Shown here one piece after another: positions 18,339-25,877 of a DNA stretch of 64,000 nucleotides. Position numbers and translations under genes: made by a program. The stretch comes from Nocardioides furvisabuli (GTDB lineage: Bacteria > Actinomycetota > Actinomycetes > Propionibacteriales > Nocardioidaceae). Location: NCBI RefSeq assembly GCF_021083185.1, contig NZ_JAIGQB010000003.1, forward strand, positions 186,001-250,000, given 5' to 3'. The notes beneath the pieces were generated by a model. The model had not been told where the DNA came from. It worked only from the letters and a program-made list of their open reading frames with translations, and ran no database searches. Each line of letters opens with the position of its first letter. The first letter of the stretch is position 1.

Positions 18339-19810
18339 CCACCCTGGCCCCGGGCGCCCACGTCGACGACGCCCGCCGCTACGTCCTCGAGTCCCGCATC
18401 GCGACCGGCGGCATGGGCGAGGTCTGGTCGGCACGCGACACCGTGCTCGACCGCGCCGTCGCGGTGAAGGTGCTCAAGACCGAGTACGCCGACGACGCGC
18501 TCTTCCGCACCCGCTTCGAGACCGAGGCCCGCCACGCCGCAGCGCTCCACCACCCGGGCATCGCGTCGGTCTTCGACTACGGCGAGAGCTCCCTCGACGA
18601 CGGCTCGGCGACCCCGCGCCCCTACCTCGTGATGGAGCTCGTCGAGGGCCAGCCGCTCTCCGCGCTGCTGCGTCCCGACGCCCCCCTCGACCCCGCGGCC
18701 GCGCAGGACCTCCTCGCCCAGGCCGCCGTCGCGCTCGGCGTCGCCCACGCCGCGGGCATCGTGCACCGCGACGTCAAGCCCGCCAACCTCCTCGTCACGC
18801 CCGACCGCCGGGTCAAGGTCACCGACTTCGGCATCGCGCGCGCCGCCGAGGGCATGGCGCTGACCAGGACCGGCGAGGTGATGGGCACGCCCGCCTACAT
18901 CTCCCCCGAGCAGGCCGAGGGCGGCACAGCGAGCGCCGCCTCCGACGTCTACTCCCTCGGCGTGGTCGCCTTCGAGTGCCTGGCCGGACGCAAGCCCTTC
19001 GTCGCCGACAGCGCCGTGGCCACGGCGATCGCCCACCTGCGCAGCCCGGTGCCCGACCTGCCCGCCTCGGTCCCTGGCGACCTCGCTGCCGTCGTACGCC
19101 GTGCGCTGTCCAAGGCGCCCGAGGACCGCTACGCCGACGGGGCCGAGCTCGCCCGCGCGCTGCGTGAGCCCGCCGGGGCGGCGACCGTGGTCGCGCCGGC
19201 CGTGGTGCCGCCGGCCGGCTCCTCGACGCAGGTGATGCCAGCCGTGGCGCCCGCCGCGCCCGCCGCCTCTGCTCCTGCCCCCGCTCCCGCCCCCACTCCT
19301 GACCGACGGAGTACGCCGGTGCCATGGCCGCTGCTGCTCGGCATCGCCGCCGTGCTCGCGGCGGTGCTGCTGGCCGTGTGGCTCGGCACCCGCGAGGACA
19401 CCGACCCCGGTCCTGACCGGACCGACACCCCCTCGCAGACGTCCGAGCCGTCGCAGACGCCGACCGAGACGCCCACGGAGACCGCGACCGAGACTCCGAC
19501 GGAGACTCCGACCGAGACGCCCACGGAGACCCCGAGCGAGACGGAGTCGCCGGAGCCTGCGACCGTCGAGGTCGATCCGGCGGCCTTTGTCGGGCGCGAC
19601 CGCAAGGACGTGGAGAAGGAGCTGCGCGACCTCGGCCTCGAGCCGACGCCGGTGGAGCTGGAGAACCCCGGCGACCAGCCCGAGGGCATCGTGGCCTCGG
19701 TGGAGCCGAGCGGCACCCTCCAGGAGGGCGACACGGTGACGGTGAGCTACTGGGCGAAGGTGCCGCCGGGCCAGCAGAAGCAGGACGACGGAGAGGGCGA
19801 CGAGGGATGA
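18335..19810 (+). CDS. pknA: Ser/Thr protein kinase PknA-like with one PASTA domain
   Basis: 491-aa transmembrane kinase. Cytoplasmic kinase domain at about 15-280: IATGGMGEVW, catalytic VAVKVLK, HRDVKPANLL, TDFGIARA and the activation end GTPAYISPEQA. An Ala/Pro linker leads to a membrane helix (about 330-351), then a (TPTE) repeat stretch (about 367-406) and a single PASTA domain (about 411-478). M. tuberculosis PknA has no PASTA domain, so this is a variant; Streptomyces has related PASTA-bearing kinases. GTG 18335 overlaps pbpA and its stop overlaps pknB. Likely senses the wall and phosphorylates FHA and division proteins. Confidence 0.92.
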   Translation: MTTLAPGAHVDDARRYVLESRIATGGMGEVWSARDTVLDRAVAVKVLKTEYADDALFRTRFETEARHAAALHHPGIASVFDYGESSLDDGSATPRPYLVMELVEGQPLSALLRPDAPLDPAAAQDLLAQAAVALGVAHAAGIVHRDVKPANLLVTPDRRVKVTDFGIARAAEGMALTRTGEVMGTPAYISPEQAEGGTASAASDVYSLGVVAFECLAGRKPFVADSAVATAIAHLRSPVPDLPASVPGDLAAVVRRALSKAPEDRYADGAELARALREPAGAATVVAPAVVPPAGSSTQVMPAVAPAAPAASAPAPAPAPTPDRRSTPVPWPLLLGIAAVLAAVLLAVWLGTREDTDPGPDRTDTPSQTSEPSQTPTETPTETATETPTETPTETPTETPSETESPEPATVEVDPAAFVGRDRKDVEKELRDLGLEPTPVELENPGDQPEGIVASVEPSGTLQEGDTVTVSYWAKVPPGQQKQDDGEGDEG

Positions 19811-21624
19811 CGCAGCCGGAGCCGACGCTGATCGGCGGCCGCTACGAGCTCGGTGAGCTGCTCGGCCGCGGGGGCATGGCTGAGGTCCGCAAGGGCAAGG
19901 ACCAGCGCCTGGGCCGCACGGTCGCGGTCAAGCGGCTGCGCACCGACCTGGCCAGCGACGCCACCTTCCAGGCGCGGTTCCGTCGCGAGGCCCAGTCCTC
20001 GGCGTCCCTGAACCACCCGGCCATCGTCTCGACCTACGACACCGGCGAGGAGATGGCCACCGACGGCTCGGGCGTCGCCCAGCCCTACATCGTCATGGAG
20101 TGCATCGAGGGACGCACGCTACGCGACATCCTGCGCGAGGGGCGCAAGATCCTGCCCGAGCGGGCTCTCGAGATCACCGCCGGCGTGCTGTCCGCTCTCG
20201 ACTACAGCCACCGCGCGGGGATCATCCACCGCGACATCAAGCCCGGCAACGTGATGCTCACCCCGTCCGGTGACGTCAAGGTGATGGACTTCGGCATCGC
20301 GCGCGCGATCTCCGACGCCTCCTCCACGATGACCCAGACCGCGGCCGTGGTGGGCACCGCTCAATACCTCTCCCCCGAGCAGGCCCGCGGCGAGACCGTC
20401 GACTCGCGCTCGGACGTCTACTCCACCGGCTGCATGCTCTACGAGCTCCTCACCGGCCGCCCACCGTTCGTCGGCGACAGCCCGGTGGCCGTGGCCTACC
20501 AGCACGTCCGCGAGCCGGCCTCCCCGCCGTCGGACCTCGACGACCAGCTCGACCCCGAGATCGATGCGATCGTGATGAAGTCGCTGGCCAAGCGGGTCGA
20601 GGACCGCTACCAGAGCGCCGCGGCGATGAAGGCCGACATCGAGCGCTACCTGTCCGGCCACCCGATCCAGGCGCCCGCGGTCCTTCCCGCCGCGGCCGAC
20701 ACCCAGTACGTCCCCGCGGCACCGCCCGCGGACGCTACCACCACGATGACCGCCGCGCCGCCGCCCCGGCAGGGCCAGGAGCAGCAGTCGTCCGGCGGGC
20801 GTACGGCGTGGTGGGTGCTGGGCGGGCTCCTCCTCGTGCTCCTCCTCGGCTTCGGCGCCTACCTGCTCAACGGGGTGCTCTTCGAGGACGCGCCCGAGCG
20901 CGACCCCGTCCCCAACCTGGTCGGGCTGACCGACGACGAGGCCCGGCTGGCGATCGCCGATGCCGGACTCCGGGTCGGCCGGGTCACCCGGGAGACCTCC
21001 GAGACCGTCGAGGCCGACCGGGTCATCGAGCAGCGACCCAACCGTGACGTCTTCGTCGACCCCGGCACCTCGGTCGACTTCGTGCTCTCCCTCGGGCAGC
21101 CCGAGGTCGAGGTGCCCAACGTGGTCGGCAGCCTCCGCGCCGACGCCCGGGCCCAGCTCATCGCGTTGGGCCTGCGGGTCCGCTTCCAGGCCGAGGACTC
21201 CGACGAGGACCGCAACGAGGTCCTGCGCACCGAGCCCGCCGCCGGCACCTCGGTGGGCGAGAACACCGCGATCACGGTCGTGTTCTCCGACGGCCCCGAG
21301 CAGGTGCCGGACGTCCGCGGCCTGCAGCAGCGTCAGGCCGAGCGGGCGATCCGCGAGGCCGGCTTCGTCGCCGACGTGCGCACCGACCCGGCATCCACCG
21401 AGCCGAAGGGCACGGTCGTCGACCAGATCCCCGTCGACGGCACGCTCGACCAGGGCAGCACCGTGACGATCTTCGTCTCCGCCTTCGAGGAGCCGACCGA
21501 GACGCCCACGGAGACCCCGACCGAGACGCCGGTGCCCACCGAGACGCCCACCGAGACCCCGACCGAGACGCCGGTGCCCACCGAGACGCCGACCACGCCT
21601 TCCGGACGGGTCTCGCGCGACTGA
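19807..21624 (+). CDS. pknB: Ser/Thr protein kinase PknB with three PASTA domains
   Basis: 605-aa transmembrane kinase, the central regulator of wall growth and division. Kinase domain at about 10-275 with LLGRGGMAEVRKG, VAVKRLR, HRDIKPGNVM, MDFGIARA and GTAQYLSPEQA; membrane helix at about 335-358; three PASTA domains at about 365-430, 433-497 and 499-563, which bind lipid II or muropeptides. It ends in an unusual 40-residue Thr/Glu/Pro repeat tail. Mycobacterial PknB has four PASTA domains. ATG 19807 overlaps pknA. Convergent with the DUF881 gene 13 bp away, so it closes the operon. Confidence 0.95.
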   Translation: MTQPEPTLIGGRYELGELLGRGGMAEVRKGKDQRLGRTVAVKRLRTDLASDATFQARFRREAQSSASLNHPAIVSTYDTGEEMATDGSGVAQPYIVMECIEGRTLRDILREGRKILPERALEITAGVLSALDYSHRAGIIHRDIKPGNVMLTPSGDVKVMDFGIARAISDASSTMTQTAAVVGTAQYLSPEQARGETVDSRSDVYSTGCMLYELLTGRPPFVGDSPVAVAYQHVREPASPPSDLDDQLDPEIDAIVMKSLAKRVEDRYQSAAAMKADIERYLSGHPIQAPAVLPAAADTQYVPAAPPADATTTMTAAPPPRQGQEQQSSGGRTAWWVLGGLLLVLLLGFGAYLLNGVLFEDAPERDPVPNLVGLTDDEARLAIADAGLRVGRVTRETSETVEADRVIEQRPNRDVFVDPGTSVDFVLSLGQPEVEVPNVVGSLRADARAQLIALGLRVRFQAEDSDEDRNEVLRTEPAAGTSVGENTAITVVFSDGPEQVPDVRGLQQRQAERAIREAGFVADVRTDPASTEPKGTVVDQIPVDGTLDQGSTVTIFVSAFEEPTETPTETPTETPVPTETPTETPTETPVPTETPTTPSGRVSRD

Positions 21625-21637
21625 TCGGGTGCGGCCC

Positions 21638-22390
21638 TCAGCCGTCGACGGCCGTCGCGTAGGTGAGGTCGAGCAGCCCGGTGTAGGCAGGAGCAACCGC
21701 CGAGTCGAGCGCGGTCATGTCCCAGAAGACGCCGCCCCCGGCGATCTGGGTGTCGTCGCGGTAGGCGGCGATGACGGGGTCCGTGACCAGCTCGGTCTCG
21801 ATCGCCGTCTGGTCCCCGATGCCCACGATGACGTACGGCGGGGAGTAGGGAAGTCCATGGAGGGTCACCTGGCTGCCCTCGCACTTGATGCCGGTCGTCG
21901 AGATCAGCCGCTGGCCCTGGATCGTCACCGCCGTCGCGCCGGCGCTCCACATCGCGTTGGCCACCGCCTGGATGTCCTGCTGGTGCACGACGAGGTCGTT
22001 GGGGTTGCCTTCGTAGGCTCCGCGCGCCTCGATCGTGGCGTCGTCGAGGGTGACCTGGACGGCCGCCCCCGTCTTCTCCGTCAGCCCGGCCGGGTCGACG
22101 AGCGTGGCGATCTCGTCCTGCACCCGGCCGACCGACCGGTCGCCGAGCTGGGTGCTGAGCGCCTCGACCTCGGCGTTGAGTGCCGCGACCCGCTCGGTGA
22201 GGTCGCCGGTCTCGTCGCGCTCGGCGCGCACCACGGAGGCGAGATCGGTGAGGCGGCCACCGCGCAGGTCGAGGCCGTCGCTCTGCTCCGCGCTCACCGC
22301 GAAGAGCACGCCGCTCAGCAGCACCACCACCGGCGTCGCCACCCGCCAGAGGCGGTGGCGTGCGGGGCGCACGTGTGACTGGGGCGACAT
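21638..22390 (-). CDS. DUF881 family protein (Rv0012-like)
   Basis: 250-aa protein with one N-terminal membrane helix (about 16-35), a predicted coiled coil (about 45-85), and the DUF881 domain: VQVTLDDA, NDLVVHQQDIQAVANAMWSAGATAVTIQGQRL and SPPYVIVGIGDQ. It is the counterpart of mycobacterial Rv0012, encoded between crgA and the pkn operon; the fold resembles a protein of the YlxW/YlxX group beside division genes in Firmicutes. The function is unknown; context suggests the division/wall machinery. ATG 22390, divergent from crgA. Confidence 0.88.
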   Translation of the reverse strand: MSPQSHVRPARHRLWRVATPVVVLLSGVLFAVSAEQSDGLDLRGGRLTDLASVVRAERDETGDLTERVAALNAEVEALSTQLGDRSVGRVQDEIATLVDPAGLTEKTGAAVQVTLDDATIEARGAYEGNPNDLVVHQQDIQAVANAMWSAGATAVTIQGQRLISTTGIKCEGSQVTLHGLPYSPPYVIVGIGDQTAIETELVTDPVIAAYRDDTQIAGGGVFWDMTALDSAVAPAYTGLLDLTYATAVDG

Positions 22391-22485
22391 GCCGACTACG
22401 CTAACCCCCCGTCGGGTGCTACACCGCCTCGGCGAGGCGTCGACGTACGCCGACGAACCGCATCAGCCAAGCCACAGGAGCAGTA

Positions 22486-22938
22486 GTGTCGAAGTCCACG
22501 ACGGTCACCACCGGGGAGAAGCGCTCGCTCGTCACCCCCAGGTTCCTGATCAGTCTCCTCCTGGTCGTCGCCGGCATCGGCTGGATCGTCTACTACTACG
22601 TCGGCCCCCGCGGCAACCCGCTCGCCTTCCCGCCCGTCGAGGGCTCGCCCAAGGCCATCGCCGACCTCGGGAGGTGGAACTACGCCATCGGCTTCGGCCT
22701 GCTCATGCTCGGCCTCATGGTGTCCGCACACCCCTCGACCCCCCTCGGCCGCGGCCGAGGCGTCGTGGTCGGCATGCTGGGCTGCTTCCTGGTCGGGCTG
22801 ATCTGGATCTGCACCTTCTACGTCTTCTCCAACGACCTCTCCAGCCTGTGGGTCATGAACGACCTCGGGCAGTGGAACCTGGTCGTCGGCATCGCCTTCA
22901 TGGCAGTCGGCTTCAGCTTCGCGACCAAGTGGGAGTAG
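22486..22938 (+). CDS. crgA: CrgA-like septation inhibitor, two tandem CrgA modules
   Basis: 150-aa membrane protein with four predicted membrane segments. CrgA of Streptomyces or Mycobacterium is 84-93 aa with two. Here residues about 18-80 and 88-150 are each a CrgA module: each has a helix, a loop, then DLGRWNYAIGFGLLMLGLM in the first and DLGQWNLVVGIAFMAVGFS in the second, ending before SAH and TKW. This looks like an in-frame duplication. CrgA recruits or stabilises FtsI and other divisome proteins. GTG 22486 has CACAGGAG upstream. Position beside DUF881 and the pkn operon supports the assignment. Confidence 0.85.
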   Translation: MSKSTTVTTGEKRSLVTPRFLISLLLVVAGIGWIVYYYVGPRGNPLAFPPVEGSPKAIADLGRWNYAIGFGLLMLGLMVSAHPSTPLGRGRGVVVGMLGCFLVGLIWICTFYVFSNDLSSLWVMNDLGQWNLVVGIAFMAVGFSFATKWE

Positions 22939-22972
22939 GTTCTCCTTCGGCCCGGTAGCACGGGCCCCGCGC

Positions 22973-23032
22973 CTCGAGCGGTGAGTGAGGCGCCTTCCTG
23001 GGGAAGGGAAGGCGTCTCTCTCACCGCTCGAG
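22973..23032 (+). terminator. Long hairpin downstream of crgA
   Basis: Arms 22973-22998 and 23007-23032 pair over 26 bp with two mismatches and an 8-nt loop (outer ends CTCGAGCGGTGAG and CTCACCGCTCGAG). It begins 35 bp after the crgA stop and can act as its terminator. It is longer than needed for that purpose. Confidence 0.7.
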
Positions 23033-23194
23033 TCGATTTCGGGGTCCCGGCGCGGTCGGTGTACGCCCCGCGCCGGGGTTGTCAGGCTCTCCCTGAGGTT
23101 GTCAGGCCGTGCAGAGGCCGACAACCTCGGGGATCCCCGGTCAGCCGGGGATCCCAAGAGCACGACAGGCGCCAGCCCTCGCACACCTGTGCGG

Positions 23195-23249
23195 ATCTCC
23201 ACACTGTGGACAATCCCTGTGGAGAATTACACGCCTGTAGTTATCCACA
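23195..23249. other. DnaA-box cluster outside the dnaA-dnaN gap
   Basis: Two perfect DnaA boxes: TTGTCCACA on the minus strand (23213-23205) and TTATCCACA on the plus strand (23241-23249). Near-matches are ATCTCCACA (23195-23203) and TTCTCCACA on the minus strand (23226-23218). Four boxes in 55 bp is denser than in the dnaN-dnaA gap. Candidate DnaA titration or regulatory site. Confidence 0.55.
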
Positions 23250-23287
23250 CCTGTGTGCACACCTGTGGAACAACAGCGGACGCAGCT

Positions 23288-23327
23288 CGGCCCCCGCTCC
23301 ACGTCGTACGACGCAGGGCGGGGGCCG
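23288..23327 (-). terminator. Terminator of the rhomboid gene
   Basis: A perfect 10-bp stem CGGCCCCCGC (23288-23297) and GCGGGGGCCG (23318-23327) with a 20-nt loop, starting 22 bp after the rhomboid stop. It can also stop transcription from the left. Confidence 0.65.
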
Positions 23328-23348
23328 ATGTTCGGGTGCCGGCGGGCG

Positions 23349-24308
23349 TCAGGCGAGCGCGAGACCTCGCGCGAGGGCGATCGCCACCAGCACGACGGTC
23401 AGCAGGCCGAGGCCGGTCCACTGCACCACGGTGCGCTTCGAGCGCGGGGCGTAGGCGATCACGGCCGCGGCTGCCGCACCGGCGACGAAGCCGCCGAGGT
23501 GGCCCTGCCAGGAGATGCCACCGACGACCAGTCCGTAGACGCTGATCGCGACACCGAGACCGAGGTTCTGCAGGAGCGCCCGGGAGTCCAGCCGCGCCTT
23601 GCGGGCCACCACGAGCAGGGCTCCGAGGAGACCGAAGAGGGCGCCGGAGGCCCCGACGGTCGAGCCCGACGGGTTGCTGAGCAGCATCACGGCCGCCGAG
23701 CCGCCGACCGCACTGATGAGGTAGACGCCCAGGTAGCGGGTGCGGCCGATGATGGCCTCGAGGGCGGGTCCGAAGATCAGCAGGGCGAACATGTTCATCG
23801 CTACGTGCCAGATCTCCACATGGGTGAAGGCACTCGTGATCAGCTGCCACCACGCGCCGTCGGCCACGCCTGCGTGCCACACCCCGTCACCGCCGGGGAC
23901 CAGGTTGCAGGAAGTCTCGCTCGGCAGGCCGGGGTAGTACTGGTTGGGCGCCGACCGCGACCCGCAGCTGCCGGTCGGGGAGAGCGCCAGCAGGTCGGCG
24001 ACCCGCGAGAGGCGAGCACCGGTGGCGGTGATCGCGAGCCAGACGACGGCGTTGATGCCGATCAGGACGTACGTCGTCAGGCGGGGGTCGGCGCTGCGCT
24101 CCCCGCCGTACATCGCGCGGTTCTGGCGCGAGCTCTTGTTCGCCTCCTTGACGCAGTCGGGGCACTGGAAGCCCACGGCGGCGTCGCGCATGCAGTCGGG
24201 GCAGATCGGCTTGTCGCAGCGCTGGCAGCGGATCCACGTCTCGCGACCGGAGTGCCGGTAGCAGATGGGCACCCCGGTCGCGGGCGGGTCCTCGGACGGT
24301 TGGGTCAT
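23349..24308 (-). CDS. Rhomboid-family intramembrane serine protease with N-terminal zinc-finger
   Basis: 319-aa membrane protease. The N-terminus (about 13-55) has a B-box-like zinc-binding run: CYRHSGRETWIRCQRCDKPIC, CPDCMRD and CPDCV. Six or more membrane segments follow. The catalytic Ser lies in VGASGALFGLLGAL (about 218-231) and the His in QGHLGGFVAGA (about 266-276); HVEIWHVAMNMF supplies the oxyanion-site His/Asn. Cleaves substrates within the membrane; substrate unknown. Homologue of Rv0110-type rather than Rv1337-type, on length and finger. ATG 24308, 24 bp from the cyclophilin stop, likely co-transcribed. Confidence 0.9.
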   Translation of the reverse strand: MTQPSEDPPATGVPICYRHSGRETWIRCQRCDKPICPDCMRDAAVGFQCPDCVKEANKSSRQNRAMYGGERSADPRLTTYVLIGINAVVWLAITATGARLSRVADLLALSPTGSCGSRSAPNQYYPGLPSETSCNLVPGGDGVWHAGVADGAWWQLITSAFTHVEIWHVAMNMFALLIFGPALEAIIGRTRYLGVYLISAVGGSAAVMLLSNPSGSTVGASGALFGLLGALLVVARKARLDSRALLQNLGLGVAISVYGLVVGGISWQGHLGGFVAGAAAAAVIAYAPRSKRTVVQWTGLGLLTVVLVAIALARGLALA

Positions 24309-24332
24309 GAGGAGGAGGTGATCAGGTCTGCG

Positions 24333-24845
24333 TCAGCGCTCGACGGTGACCGACTCGATGACGACCGGCTCCTGCGGGCGGTCCATCGCACCGGTCGGGC
24401 TGGTCGCGATGGCGTCGACCACGTCGCGGCTGGCCTGGTCGGCCACCTCGCCGAAGATCGTGTGCTTGCGGTTGAGCCACGGGGTGGCGCCGACGGTGAT
24501 GAAGAACTGCGAGCCGTTGGTGCCCGGGCCGGCGTTGGCCATGGCGAGCAGGTAGGGCTTGTCGAAGACGAGCTCGGGGTGGGTCTCGTCCTTGAACGTG
24601 TAGCCCGGGCCGCCCGTACCGGTGCCGAGCGGGCAGCCGCCCTGGATCATGAAGCCCTCGATGACCCGGTGGAAGCCGAGGCCGTCGTAGTACTTCTCGC
24701 CGCTTCGGCCCGCGTCGTCGCGGTAGTCCTTGGTGCCCTCGGCGAGGCCGACGAAGTTGTCGACGGTCTCGGGGGCGTGGTTCGGGAAGAGGTCGATGAC
24801 GATGTCGCCCCGGTTGGTCTTCAGGGTCGCCTTCATGTCGGCCAT
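24333..24845 (-). CDS. ppiA: Cyclophilin-type peptidyl-prolyl isomerase PpiA
   Basis: 170-aa cytoplasmic prolyl cis-trans isomerase. Cyclophilin motifs: FHRVIEGFMIQGG (catalytic Arg), GPGTNGSQFFIT (substrate binding) and WLNRKHTIFGEV. Length matches mycobacterial PpiA (Rv0009), which also lies between gyrA and crgA. ATG 24845 begins MADMKATL; the internal Met4 is an alternative. Shares a strand with the rhomboid gene directly downstream. Confidence 0.95.
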   Translation of the reverse strand: MADMKATLKTNRGDIVIDLFPNHAPETVDNFVGLAEGTKDYRDDAGRSGEKYYDGLGFHRVIEGFMIQGGCPLGTGTGGPGYTFKDETHPELVFDKPYLLAMANAGPGTNGSQFFITVGATPWLNRKHTIFGEVADQASRDVVDAIATSPTGAMDRPQEPVVIESVTVER

Positions 24846-24995
24846 GGGATGTGCCTCTCAGCTGTCTGTGGGGGTGGGCCTCACTGGCCCGCGTGCGCCT
24901 CGATCCTGCCACGCACCGCCACCCACCCGGACGGGGCTGGTCGCCTCAGGGTGGGCATGGTGAGATGGAGCCACAACTGACAGAGGAGGTCACGC

Positions 24996-25781
24996 ATGCC
25001 TTTCCGCCGCAAGAAGTCCCTCATGGACCGGGCACACGACTACGTCGAGCAGGTCTCAGAGACCGTTCTGCCCCACCTGGAGTCCGCGTGGGAACAGGCC
25101 GTGGACAAGGCCGGGCCCGTCATCACCGACGCGCGCGAGAAGACCCAGCCGCTCATCGCCGAGGGCCGTGCCCTCGCCGCCGAGAAGGCGTCCGTGGGCG
25201 CCGCGCTCGCGAGCGAGAAGGCCGCCGAGGCCCGTGAGAAGGCCGCACCGCTCCTGGCCGAGGCCAGGGCCACCGCCAGCGAGAAGGCGTCCGTGGGCGC
25301 CGCCCTCGCTGCCGAGCGCGCCGCGGCCAGCCGCGACGTCGCGGCCGCGAAGGTCAACGAGCTGCGCGGCATCGAGCCCGAGCCCAGCGGGGGCCGGCTC
25401 AAGAAGCTCCTGCTGCTGGGCGGCCTGCTCGCCCTGGGCGGCGTGGTGTTCAGCAAGCTCCGCGCCAAGCAGGACGCCGAGGCCAACTGGCAGTCGAGCT
25501 ACGTCCCCCCGGCCCCGCCGGCGGCACCTTCGACCCCCCAGGCACCGGCCGCGGCCCCGGTCACGCCGGCCACCACGTCCGGTGACCCGCTGACCGACCC
25601 GCTGACCGACGAGGTCACCGCGGACGACGTCGTCACCGCCGAGCCCCCGGCTGCCGACGACACCGGTGGCGGCGCACCCGGCGAGGCGATCAGCGACCAG
25701 GCGGAGGAGGCCCACGAGGCCACCACCCCCGACGCGCCGGCCGACGTCATCGACATCGACGACGCGCCGCACGAGAAGTAG
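24996..25781 (+). CDS. Ala/Glu-rich repeat protein with one membrane helix
   Basis: 261-aa protein of unknown function. Residues 1-125 are Ala/Glu/Lys-rich, predicted helical, with a repeated unit: EKASVGAALA occurs at about 63-72 and 98-107, each followed by a further EKA or ERA run. One membrane helix lies at about 137-152 (LLLLGGLLALGGVVFSKL). The C-terminal third is Pro/Ala/Thr/Asp-rich and acidic, with DPLTDPLTD. This layout recurs in actinobacterial proteins often annotated hypothetical. ATG 24996 follows ACAGAGGAGG. It is divergent from ppiA and ends before a hairpin. Confidence 0.7.
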   Translation: MPFRRKKSLMDRAHDYVEQVSETVLPHLESAWEQAVDKAGPVITDAREKTQPLIAEGRALAAEKASVGAALASEKAAEAREKAAPLLAEARATASEKASVGAALAAERAAASRDVAAAKVNELRGIEPEPSGGRLKKLLLLGGLLALGGVVFSKLRAKQDAEANWQSSYVPPAPPAAPSTPQAPAAAPVTPATTSGDPLTDPLTDEVTADDVVTAEPPAADDTGGGAPGEAISDQAEEAHEATTPDAPADVIDIDDAPHEK

Positions 25782-25800
25782 CACCACCGCGACATCGCTT

Positions 25801-25856
25801 CGGGCGGTGTCCTGGCCACACCCCGCACGCCGGGGACGTGGCTGGGGCACCGCCCG
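25801..25856 (+). terminator. Hairpin downstream of the repeat protein gene
   Basis: CGGGCGGTG (25801-25809) pairs with CACCGCCCG (25848-25856); inner segments TGGCCAC/GTGGCT and CCCCG/CGGGG extend the stem with small bulges. It lies 20 bp after the stop and just before the convergent acyltransferase gene end, so it may serve both. Confidence 0.6.
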
Positions 25857-25877
25857 GTGTGCGTCCGGACGCCGCGC

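Larger units (their letters stand above)
22939..23349. other. Structured intergenic region between crgA and rhomboid gene
   Basis: About 410 bp with no gene. From left to right it holds a 26-bp imperfect hairpin (22973-23032), direct repeats GGTTGTCAGGC (23077-23087, 23097-23107), the dyad GAGGTTGTC/GACAACCTC (23095-23103, 23120-23128), the perfect 11-bp dyad GGGATCCCCGG/CCGGGGATCCC (23130-23155), a DnaA-box cluster (23195-23249) and a terminator (23288-23327). Confidence 0.75.

Noticed and set aside
19440..19550. Short tandem repeats as a CRISPR array
   Set aside because: They are a coding minisatellite for Thr-Glu-Pro, in frame, with no unique spacers.
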